DNA of 5,557 bases, taken from assembly GCA_902826945.1 (NCBI GenBank), contig CADEGS010000267.1:1-5557 (forward strand). Reading direction: 5' to 3'. The translations under genes and the position numbers were made by a program. Positions 1-5,557 of the stretch are shown one piece after another; the stretch's first letter is position 1, and the number at the start of each line of letters is the position of its first letter. The DNA is from an uncultured bacterium (GTDB taxonomy: Bacteria > Planctomycetota > UBA1135 > GCA-002686595). The notes beneath the pieces are model-generated. The model did not search any database and was not told where the DNA came from. It saw nothing but the letters and a program-made list of their open reading frames with translations.

Positions 1-41
1 AGTCGTCATCGCTCTCGAAGGCAGAGCGGCTCTTTACTCGC

Positions 42-47
42 AGGAGA
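42..47 (+). promoter_or_regulatory. Shine-Dalgarno site of the first FG-GAP gene
   Basis: AGGAGA lies four bases before the ATG at 52 and is a strong match to the anti-Shine-Dalgarno sequence. It decides the start: the frame stays open upstream to the window edge, so an earlier start cannot be excluded by a stop codon. This site, together with the signal peptide that begins right after it, supports ATG 52. No convincing -10/-35 promoter is visible in the 51 bases available. Confidence 0.7.
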
Positions 48-51
48 CGTC

Positions 52-2685
52 ATGTTTCGCCAATTCACGGCCTTGGTCGCCCTCCCGGGCGTCGCCCTGA
101 TGGTCGGATCCACCCTGGCCGGGCAGGCGCGCGTCGACGCGCGCCGTCCGGAGAGGCCGAGCGTCAGCACTCTCGGACTGGCGACGATGGGGACGCCAGG
201 TCTGCTGGGGCTCCGCATGGAAGGCGCACCGCAGGTGGGCGCGCCGTTCCAGTTGAGGGTGGAGCGAGCGTTGCCTCTCTCGACAGGGTTTCTCCTCCAG
301 TCGCTCGAAGCGGATCCGGTCGTGCGCCCGGACCTCGGAGCGACGATCTTCCCCGGCGAGCCGCTCGTCGTGAAGAGCTTCGGCGTCGACGCGAGGGGGG
401 ACTCGTCACCTCTGCTCGCGCTCGACAGGGTCGGACCCCATCTGGTCGGTCGGTCCTTCGTCGCGCAGGCGGTCGTGCTGGATCCCGGCGCCATGGGAGG
501 ATTGTCCGTGTCCAGGGCGCTGGCCGTTCGCTTCGGCGGTGGCGCGCGGCCGCCGCTCTTTCCCGCGACGAGGTACCCGATCGACCAGGCGTTCGGCACG
601 ATCGCGATCGCCGACCTGAACGCTGACGGCGCGCCGGACATCGTCGAGGGAGCCGAGGGGGAGATCGTGCTGCTCTTCGGAAACGGAAGAGGCACCTTCG
701 GATCGCCCGTGAGGAGCGGTGCGGGGAGCGCCGGGTTCGTCGCTCTGGACGATCTGAACGGCGACGGCTTCGTCGACATCGTCGCGGCGGCCGACTCCGC
801 GGTGCTCGTCCAGCTCGGGCTCGGCGACGGGACGTTCGGCGCTCCGGTGACCTACGACCCTGGAGGCCAGCCGGTCCAGGTGCCGGTGCTCGAGGACATG
901 GACGCCGACGGTGCGCTCGACGTCGTGCTCGCCCTCACGGTCCCGCTGCCCGCGGGGGCTGCCGTGAGCGTCCTGCGCGGGCAGGGTGACGGCACGTTCT
1001 CGCCCGCAGAGCTGACCACCTTCGGCCATCCCCAGAGCACGCAACGGCCGGCTGCCCTCAGCGTGGGGGACCTGAACGGTGATGCCGTGCCGGACGTGGC
1101 GCTCACACGTTCTTCCGGCTCGTCGGCGAGCGATTCCCTCTGGGTGCTCCTCGGAGTCGGTGACGGCACCTTCGGGACGCCGGCGGTCTACTTCACGGTC
1201 TCGCAGGTCACGACGCCCACGCCGGTGGAGATCGCCGACGTGAACGGCGATGACAAGGCGGACCTCGTCGTCGGCTCGGCGCTGCACCTGGGCACCGGCG
1301 ACGGGACGTTCGCCGGCTTCCAGCCGCTCCCGACGCATCCCTCCTCGCGAGTCCAGCGCATCGTGGACATGACCGGGGACGGCATCCTCGACCTGATCGC
1401 CCTGAACTTCGTCGGCAACTCGAACCTGGACCTCCTGGTGGGGCATGGGGACGGGACCTTCGATCCCCCGTGCTCCCTGACCACCTTCGGCGGAAACGGA
1501 AGGCCTCTCCTGGTCGACCTGAACGCGGACGGCCATCTCGACATGGCCCTGGGAGGAAGGAGTGGCGTGAGCATCTGGCTCGGCACGGCAGACGGCTCGT
1601 TTCTCCAGGCGGATGGCTTCCGGTGGGGATCCTCGTTCACGCCGTGGAAGATGCGCCTGGCCGACATCGACGGCGACCAGGAGTCCGACGTCCTCGTCAG
1701 CGTCCGGTTCGAGGACCTGGGCCTGATGCGGGGTCGTGGAGACGGTACGTTCGATCCGCCGATCGCGATCCCGCTCCAGGGCGGAGCGGAAGAGGTGCTC
1801 GTCGGGGACCTCGACGGCGATCGCGTCCCCGACCTCGTCCTGAGCGACGGGGTGCGCCTGAAGGTCAAGCTCGGAATCGGCGGGGGCAGCTTCGAGCCGC
1901 AGGTCGACTACCCCGCCACGGCGCCGGAGCTCCTCGTCGCCGGCGACTTCGATCGGGACGGCGACCTCGACGTGGCCGCCGTCACCGCCGGCGGCGAGCT
2001 CTCGCTCTTCCGTGGCGCGGGCGACGGTAGCCTCGTCCTGCCCGCCGAGACCGTCGACGCCGGGGGGGTCGTCTCGGCCATGACCGTCGGCGACTGGAAT
2101 CTCGACGGGGTGCCCGATCTCGCGCTCGCGAACAAGCCGACCATCCTCGGCGAGAGCGAGGTGTCGCTGGTTCTCACCGGGGAGGACGGCACCTTCTTCC
2201 CGTGGGCCTTCCTGCCCCTCTCCGCACGCACGGATTCCTTCCCGAATGCCGTGACCAGCGGCGACCTGGACCGCGACGGCATAGCGGATCTGGTCGCTTC
2301 CTACTTCCTCAGCGGCGACGAGCGCGGCTGGCTCGGCGTCTTCCGTGGTCGTCACGACGGGACCTTCGACTCCGTCGTGCGCTATCCGGTGGGCATTCGC
2401 CAGCCCGGGGACGTGTTGATCGAGGACTTCGACGGGGACCTGCGACCAGACGTCGCCGTCGGCTGCAGGAGGCAGGGTGACGTGGTCCTGCTCCTCGGAA
2501 ACGGCGACGGGACGCTCCGGGCGGCGATCGCCTACCCGACCTCGATCGGTCGCGAGACCGAGTACAACCGAATCGCCGCCGGCGACCTGAACGGAGACCA
2601 GCTCCCCGAGCTCGTCGCGACGGGCTTCTCCTCAGGTGCGCTCGACAGTTTCCTGACCGTGCTTCCCAACTTGCTCTTCCGGTAA
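52..2685 (+). CDS. Secreted FG-GAP/VCBS repeat protein with extra N-terminal beta domain (877 aa)
   Basis: This is a predicted exported calcium-binding beta-propeller protein of unknown specific role. Residues 1-26 look like a Sec signal peptide: Arg3, then a hydrophobic run from about 5 to 23, with likely cleavage between residues 23 and 26. Residues about 40-162 form a separate beta-rich domain without calcium loops. From residue 188 to 855 there are 14 loops of the form D-x-[DN]-x-D-x-x-x-[DE], starting at 188, 234, 282, 340, 396, 439, 489, 538, 586, 632, 681, 738, 792 and 845. Between them lie 13 GDGTF-like turns. These are hallmarks of FG-GAP/VCBS (integrin alpha-like) propeller repeats. 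The chain ends in LPNLLFR with no anchor, LPXTG or PEP-CTERM motif. Only two cysteines are present. The family serves in adhesion, matrix and surface-layer roles and sometimes carries enzymes, but no catalytic domain is seen here. Identity as an FG-GAP protein is secure; function is unknown. Confidence 0.95.
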   Translation: MFRQFTALVALPGVALMVGSTLAGQARVDARRPERPSVSTLGLATMGTPGLLGLRMEGAPQVGAPFQLRVERALPLSTGFLLQSLEADPVVRPDLGATIFPGEPLVVKSFGVDARGDSSPLLALDRVGPHLVGRSFVAQAVVLDPGAMGGLSVSRALAVRFGGGARPPLFPATRYPIDQAFGTIAIADLNADGAPDIVEGAEGEIVLLFGNGRGTFGSPVRSGAGSAGFVALDDLNGDGFVDIVAAADSAVLVQLGLGDGTFGAPVTYDPGGQPVQVPVLEDMDADGALDVVLALTVPLPAGAAVSVLRGQGDGTFSPAELTTFGHPQSTQRPAALSVGDLNGDAVPDVALTRSSGSSASDSLWVLLGVGDGTFGTPAVYFTVSQVTTPTPVEIADVNGDDKADLVVGSALHLGTGDGTFAGFQPLPTHPSSRVQRIVDMTGDGILDLIALNFVGNSNLDLLVGHGDGTFDPPCSLTTFGGNGRPLLVDLNADGHLDMALGGRSGVSIWLGTADGSFLQADGFRWGSSFTPWKMRLADIDGDQESDVLVSVRFEDLGLMRGRGDGTFDPPIAIPLQGGAEEVLVGDLDGDRVPDLVLSDGVRLKVKLGIGGGSFEPQVDYPATAPELLVAGDFDRDGDLDVAAVTAGGELSLFRGAGDGSLVLPAETVDAGGVVSAMTVGDWNLDGVPDLALANKPTILGESEVSLVLTGEDGTFFPWAFLPLSARTDSFPNAVTSGDLDRDGIADLVASYFLSGDERGWLGVFRGRHDGTFDSVVRYPVGIRQPGDVLIEDFDGDLRPDVAVGCRRQGDVVLLLGNGDGTLRAAIAYPTSIGRETEYNRIAAGDLNGDQLPELVATGFSSGALDSFLTVLPNLLFR
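169..537 (+). other. N-terminal beta domain of the first FG-GAP protein
   Basis: Protein residues about 40-162 lie between the signal peptide and the first propeller strand. They have no calcium loops. Visible landmarks are GAPQVGAPFQLRVERA near residues 58-73 and LVGRSFVAQAVVLDP at 131-145, ending in a VRFGG strand near 159-163. From memory, this G-x-P-x-x-G-x-x-F-x-L plus L-V-G-x-x-x-x-x-Q-x-x-x-L-D-P pattern resembles a beta-sandwich-like module common in secreted proteins of high-GC Planctomycetota, where it usually sits near the C-terminus. The family match is recalled rather than searched. The boundaries are approximate. Confidence 0.5.
613..2616 (+). repeat. 14 FG-GAP/VCBS calcium-loop repeats of the first protein
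   Basis: The span runs from the first calcium loop (residues 188-198) to the last (845-855). Loop-to-loop spacing is 46, 48, 58, 56, 43, 50, 49, 48, 46, 49, 57, 54 and 53 residues, a mean of about 51. Position 1 is Asp in all 14 loops. Position 5 is Asp in all. Position 9 is Asp in 13 and Glu in the last. Position 3 is Asn in seven loops, Asp in six and Thr in one (loop 6). Position 6 is Gly in only eight, so this array is more degenerate than that of the neighbouring gene. Fourteen blades suit two seven-bladed propellers. Confidence 0.9.
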
Positions 2686-2689
2686 GCAC

Positions 2690-2709
2690 GGGCGGGGAGC
2701 GGGCTGGGG
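2690..2709 (+). other. G-quadruplex motif just after the first gene's stop codon
   Basis: Four G-runs lie at 2690-2692, 2694-2697, 2701-2703 and 2706-2709, separated by loops of 1, 3 and 2 bases. This satisfies the canonical G3+N1-7 rule with short loops. It is on the sense strand, starting four bases after the TAA, so it would be present in the mRNA 3' end. Whether it folds or acts is inference; G-runs are more frequent by chance in GC-rich DNA. Confidence 0.5.
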
Positions 2710-2726
2710 CGAGGACAGGAGCGGCG

Positions 2727-2753
2727 CTGCCGCGACCGGCTGCCGGTCGGCAG
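2727..2753 (+). terminator. GC-rich bulged hairpin, possible terminator of the first gene
   Basis: CTGCC (2727-2731) pairs with GGCAG (2749-2753), and GACCGG (2734-2739) pairs with CCGGTC (2743-2748). The loop is CTG and a two-base bulge sits at 2732-2733, giving 11 base pairs in all. It lies about 40 bases after the stop. No T-run follows, so it is not a classical intrinsic terminator. It could work without a U-tract, protect the mRNA 3' end, or mark a Rho-dependent stop. An alternative local stem GCGGC/GCCGC (2721-2733) competes with its left arm. Confidence 0.4.
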
Positions 2754-2937
2754 GGATCTCCATGACCCGTGGGGGCGTGCCTGGACCGGATTCCCGGCGG
2801 CGAACGTCCAGGAGCTGCTCCCCCGGGCCGCGGCCGCTCCTCGCGGGTCAAGAGGGCGTCCGCGCGCCCCAGCGGGAGGCGTTTCGGATCTAGACTCGAT
2901 CCCGACGCACGGCCCCCGACCGGGCGGCGGACTCCCC

Positions 2938-5328
2938 ATGCGACGCATGCACACCTCCCGCAGCGAGCTCAGCCCGATCCTCGGCCCGTGGGCCACGAGG
3001 CTCGCGGCCCTGGCCGTCGCGCTCCTCGCACCGGCCGCGCTCGACGCGCAGCGCGGCGTCGGCGCGCGGAGCCTCGCGCCCGCGGCCGGACCGGCGCTCG
3101 GCTCCGGCGAGGAGCTCGCCGCGTCCACGCCGCCCCAGCTGCTCTTCCCCGGCTCGGTCCACTTCCTGCCGATCTCCCCCGACGGCATCGTGCCAGCGGA
3201 CGTGGACGGGGACGGGGACCGGGACCTCGTCGCCGCCTGCGACCCCACCGGCGGGAGCGTGCTCGCTCTGCTGCGGAACCGGGGCGACGCGACGTTCGAG
3301 CCGGTGCAGACGACCGCGTGCCCGGGAATCCCCGACTGGCTGGCCGGCGGCGACCTCGACGGCGACGGCGCCGTCGACCTCGTCACCGTGCACGGCGGCT
3401 CCCCGAGCCGCGTGCGCGTGTTCCGCAACCTGGGCCAGGGAACGTTCGCGCCGCCGGTCGCCCACGACGTCGGCGCAGCGAGCACGCTGGTCGATGCCGT
3501 CGACCTCGACGGGGACGGGGATCTCGACCTGGTCGTCGGCTCGCGCCTCGGCGCTCCGGACGGCGAGCTGACGGTGCTCTTCAACGCCGGGGACGCGACC
3601 TTCGCGCCGCCGGTCGACCACGTCGTGGGAGCGCACGTCGCCTTCGCTCCCGGGGACCTCGACGGGGACGGCGACCTCGACCTCGCCGTGCTGCGGGTCA
3701 CGGGCGCGGTCGCCGTGTGGCAGAACGACGGGCACGGCGGCCTCACGCCCTCGGGCTCGTTCCCCGGGGGCGGGGGCGGCAACCTCGCCGGACGGGCGAG
3801 CCGGCGCCTCACGAGCGCCCGGGCCATCGCGACCGTGGACGTGGACGGGGACCACGATCTCGACCTCGCCGTCGTCGGCGGAGAGGACTCCCCGGCGCCG
3901 AGCGTCGTCTCGGTGCTGCGGAACGACGGGCACGGCGCCTTCGGGCCGCCGCGCTTCGTGGCGTCGCTCGAGACCGTGAGCTGGGCGAGCGCCGCCGACC
4001 TGGACGCGGATGGAGCGTCCGACCTCCTGCTCGGGGCCGAGAGCGGCGTCTGGGTGCTCGCGAGCAAGGCTGGCGAGGGCTTCGCGCCGCCCGTCCTCCA
4101 CGAGACGGGGAGCCCCACGGGCTCGCTGGTCGCCTGCGACCTGGACGAGGACGGCTTCCCGGACGTCGCCGCGCTGAGCCGGGTCGAGCGCGTCACCATC
4201 CTGCGCAGCGGGCGGGGGCTCCGGTCGCAGCTCGCGTTCCCGGCGGATTCCCCGGCGGGCGTGCTGCCGGTGGACCTCGACGGGGACGGGGAGCTCGAGC
4301 TCGTCTACGGGAAGCGCGACGGCGGCACCCTGAGCGTGCTCGAGCGCGAGAGCGACGGGTCCTTCGCGCCGCCCGTGACCTACGCGACCGGCCAGGGCCC
4401 GACCTACGTCGCGGCCGGCGACATCGACGGCGACGGCGACCAGGACCTGGGCGTGTCGCACGTCATGGGCATCAACGGGGCCTCGATCCTGCGCAACTTC
4501 GGCGACGGCTCCTTCGCCGCGCCGGTCGAGTACGCGGCGCCCGGCATGCCGGCCACGCTCGCCCTCGCCGATCTGGACGGCGACGGAGCCCCCGATCTCG
4601 TGATCCAGACCGCGACCACCTCCACGGCCGGCGTCGGCGTGCTCCTGAACGACGGCCTGGGCGCGTTCGGGCCGCGCGTGCAGGTCCCGACCGGGTTCGG
4701 CACCGCGTTCCTCGCGCTGGGCGACCTGGACCGCGACGGCGACCTCGACTGCGCCGTGTCGGTCCAGGACGGGACGCTCGGACCCGGCGTCTTCGCCGTC
4801 CTGCGCAACCAGGGCGACGGGACGCTCGAGCCGGCCGTGCGCCACGGCGCGGGCGGCTCCAGCTCGCTGGCGCTCGGCGACCTGGACGGCGACGGCGACG
4901 TCGACGTCGCCACGACCAGCTTCAACGGAGCGAGCTCCGCGTACCACAACCTGGGCGACGCGGCCTTCGCGTCCGCCCTGCCGCTCGATCTGATCCGCGG
5001 CGGGCGAGTCCTCCGGGCGGCGGACCTGGACGGCGACGGCGACCTCGAGCTCGTCGTGGCGCGCGACGTCGGCTTCCCCTACGTCGCCGTGCTCCCCAAC
5101 GGGGGCGACGGGACCTTCACCGGGCAGACGGCGTACTTCGCGGCGGGAACCGAGCCGAGCACGCTGGGGATCGGCGACCTGGACGGCGATCGCGACCTGG
5201 ACCTCGTGACCGGGAGCCGGCCCCTCTCCCTGCCGGGCAGGATCTCGGTGCTCTGGAACCGGACCCCACACCCGCCGCGCTTCGTCGGCGGCGTCCAGGC
5301 TCCGCTCCGGATCGAGCCCGCGCGCTAG
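2938..5328 (+). CDS. Secreted FG-GAP/VCBS repeat protein (796 aa)
   Basis: This is a second predicted exported calcium-binding propeller protein of unknown specific role. The N-terminus has a long, Arg-containing n-region (residues 1-21), a hydrophobic stretch at about 22-35, and likely cleavage after Ala37 (LDA|QR). A second in-frame ATG at 2947 would shorten the n-region by three residues. No good Shine-Dalgarno is present; a weak GGCGG sits seven bases upstream of ATG 2938. After a short linker, 14 calcium loops, mostly of the form DLDGDGDLDLV, begin at residues 88, 139, 189, 240, 301, 354, 401, 446, 495, 545, 596, 648, 696 and 747. GDGTF- or GDATF-like turns alternate with them. The protein ends at PLRIEPAR without anchor or sorting motif and has no catalytic domain. 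It lies 252 bases downstream of a paralogue in the same orientation. It lacks that paralogue's N-terminal beta domain, and its loops are closer to consensus. Confidence 0.95.
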   Translation: MRRMHTSRSELSPILGPWATRLAALAVALLAPAALDAQRGVGARSLAPAAGPALGSGEELAASTPPQLLFPGSVHFLPISPDGIVPADVDGDGDRDLVAACDPTGGSVLALLRNRGDATFEPVQTTACPGIPDWLAGGDLDGDGAVDLVTVHGGSPSRVRVFRNLGQGTFAPPVAHDVGAASTLVDAVDLDGDGDLDLVVGSRLGAPDGELTVLFNAGDATFAPPVDHVVGAHVAFAPGDLDGDGDLDLAVLRVTGAVAVWQNDGHGGLTPSGSFPGGGGGNLAGRASRRLTSARAIATVDVDGDHDLDLAVVGGEDSPAPSVVSVLRNDGHGAFGPPRFVASLETVSWASAADLDADGASDLLLGAESGVWVLASKAGEGFAPPVLHETGSPTGSLVACDLDEDGFPDVAALSRVERVTILRSGRGLRSQLAFPADSPAGVLPVDLDGDGELELVYGKRDGGTLSVLERESDGSFAPPVTYATGQGPTYVAAGDIDGDGDQDLGVSHVMGINGASILRNFGDGSFAAPVEYAAPGMPATLALADLDGDGAPDLVIQTATTSTAGVGVLLNDGLGAFGPRVQVPTGFGTAFLALGDLDRDGDLDCAVSVQDGTLGPGVFAVLRNQGDGTLEPAVRHGAGGSSSLALGDLDGDGDVDVATTSFNGASSAYHNLGDAAFASALPLDLIRGGRVLRAADLDGDGDLELVVARDVGFPYVAVLPNGGDGTFTGQTAYFAAGTEPSTLGIGDLDGDRDLDLVTGSRPLSLPGRISVLWNRTPHPPRFVGGVQAPLRIEPAR
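3199..5208 (+). repeat. 14 FG-GAP/VCBS calcium-loop repeats of the second protein
   Basis: The span covers calcium loops from residue 88 to 757. Spacing is 51, 50, 51, 61, 53, 47, 45, 49, 50, 51, 52, 48 and 51 residues, a mean of about 51. Position 3 is Asp in all 14 loops and position 6 is Gly in 12 (His in loop 5, Arg in loop 14). Position 9 is Asp except Glu in loops 8 and 13. The repeats are visible in the DNA as well: a 21-base stretch at 4879-4899 recurs exactly at 5023-5043. The interval between loops 7 and 8 lacks a clear GDGTF turn (residues about 422-435). Confidence 0.9.
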
Positions 5329-5337
5329 GCGCCGCGC

Positions 5338-5356
5338 TCGCCGCACCAGGCGGCGG
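5338..5356 (+). terminator. Small GC hairpin after the second gene
   Basis: CGCCGC (5339-5344) pairs with GCGGCG (5350-5355) around a five-base loop ACCAG, with one flanking T-G wobble pair. It begins about 10 bases after the TAG at 5326-5328. No T-tract follows, so a terminator role is only tentative. Such stems arise easily by chance at this GC content. Confidence 0.3.
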
Positions 5357-5436
5357 TCGTCTCGGGCCGGGCGGGATCATGGGAATTCCGGCTCGCACGG
5401 CTGGCATGGCGATAGGCGAAGCGCATGACCCGTGAG

Positions 5437-5457
5437 CGGTGGAGGGTCGCGCCACCG
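5437..5457. terminator. Hairpin between the convergent genes, next to the feoB stop
   Basis: CGGTGG (5437-5442) pairs with CCACCG (5452-5457) around a nine-base loop. It begins three bases downstream of the minus-strand stop codon at 5461-5463, so it could serve the feoB-like gene, or both genes, as a termination or 3'-end signal. No T-run follows on either strand. This is a weak candidate. Confidence 0.25.
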
Positions 5458-5460
5458 TCC

Positions 5461-5557
5461 TCAAGCGTAGCCCAGCAGCCGCCCGCCCTGGTAGACGGCG
5501 AGGCTCGCCAGCCAGGCGAGCGCCGTCATGTAGACGAAGGCGAACACGGGCCAGGTC
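5461..5557 (-). CDS. feoB: Ferrous iron transport protein B, C-terminal end (partial)
   Basis: Read on the minus strand, the window edge opens into 32 codons ending in TGA (complement of 5461-5463). The peptide includes WPVFAFVYMTALAWLASL followed by AVYQGGRLLGYA. This is one transmembrane helix with a short tail, and it closely resembles the final helix of FeoB proteins, where an aromatic-rich helix ends in a VYQxGxLLG-type motif. FeoB is the inner-membrane Fe2+ transporter, with an N-terminal GTPase domain that would lie beyond the window. Only the last helix is visible, so the call rests on recalled family similarity. Another polytopic membrane protein is possible. The gene converges on the second FG-GAP gene across a 132-base gap. 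Confidence 0.7.
   Translation of the reverse strand, partial: TWPVFAFVYMTALAWLASLAVYQGGRLLGYA

Noticed and set aside
406..2355. Long minus-strand open frame opposite the first gene (649 codons)
   Set aside because: This is the same shadow effect: its periodicity follows the plus-strand repeats and it has no independent coding signal.
2879..2900. AT-richer patch with a TAGACT -10-like hexamer before the second gene
   Set aside because: The hexamer at 2891-2896 matches the consensus at only four of six positions, and no plausible -35 lies at the right distance, so a promoter cannot be supported.
2686..2937. Possible small gene in the intergenic gap
   Set aside because: No frame with a start codon and ribosome binding site is confined to the gap. 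The frames that cross it are extensions of the shadow readings of the flanking genes.
3199..5208. DNA-level repeats considered as a CRISPR or tandem-repeat array
   Set aside because: The repeats are in frame, about 150 bases apart, degenerate, and fully explained by the encoded calcium-loop motif.
2890..5346. Long open frame (818 codons) on the minus strand opposite the second gene
   Set aside because: It mirrors the FG-GAP repeats as a periodic VAVAVQV-type peptide read from the complement of GAC/GGC-rich codons. At this GC content stop codons are rare in shadow frames. It has no start context or recognisable domain, while the plus-strand protein is clearly real.
2769..5435. Long plus-strand open frame (888 codons) overlapping the second gene
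   Set aside because: The translation is almost wholly Arg, Gly, Pro and Ala, typical of an off-frame reading of GC-rich DNA. It runs through the true gene in another frame and has no domain.

Overview
The window is very GC-rich, with codons ending mostly in G or C. It holds two large same-strand genes for secreted repeat proteins, followed by the tail end of a convergent gene. The organism is probably a Gram-negative environmental bacterium with a large, repeat-rich secretome. A Planctomycetota lineage is the best guess, with Myxococcota or similar high-GC phyla as alternatives. The guess rests on the FG-GAP/VCBS proteins, on the style of the N-terminal beta domain of the first protein, and on the poor Shine-Dalgarno site of the second gene. 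No rRNA, tRNA or taxonomic marker gene is present to confirm it.

Layout: positions 1-51 are a short leader with a good ribosome binding site. Positions 52-2685 (+) encode an 877-residue protein with a signal peptide, a ~120-residue N-terminal beta domain, and 14 calcium-loop (FG-GAP/VCBS) repeats. Positions 2686-2937 are an intergenic gap with a G-quadruplex motif directly after the stop, then a bulged GC-rich hairpin. Positions 2938-5328 (+) encode a 796-residue protein with a signal peptide and again 14 repeats, but without the extra N-terminal domain. Positions 5329-5460 are a short convergent gap with two small hairpins. Positions 5461-5557 (-) are the last 32 codons of a gene that looks like feoB (ferrous iron transporter B).

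The two large genes are diverged paralogues. Both have 14 repeats with a mean period of about 51 residues, which fits two consecutive seven-bladed beta-propellers in each protein. Neither carries a visible enzyme domain, membrane anchor or C-terminal sorting motif. The most that can be inferred is a pair of exported, calcium-stabilised binding or structural proteins. They may not share a transcript, because the gap between them holds structured elements. Nothing in the sequence links them functionally to the iron transporter. I found no defence system, mobile element, CRISPR array or RNA gene.
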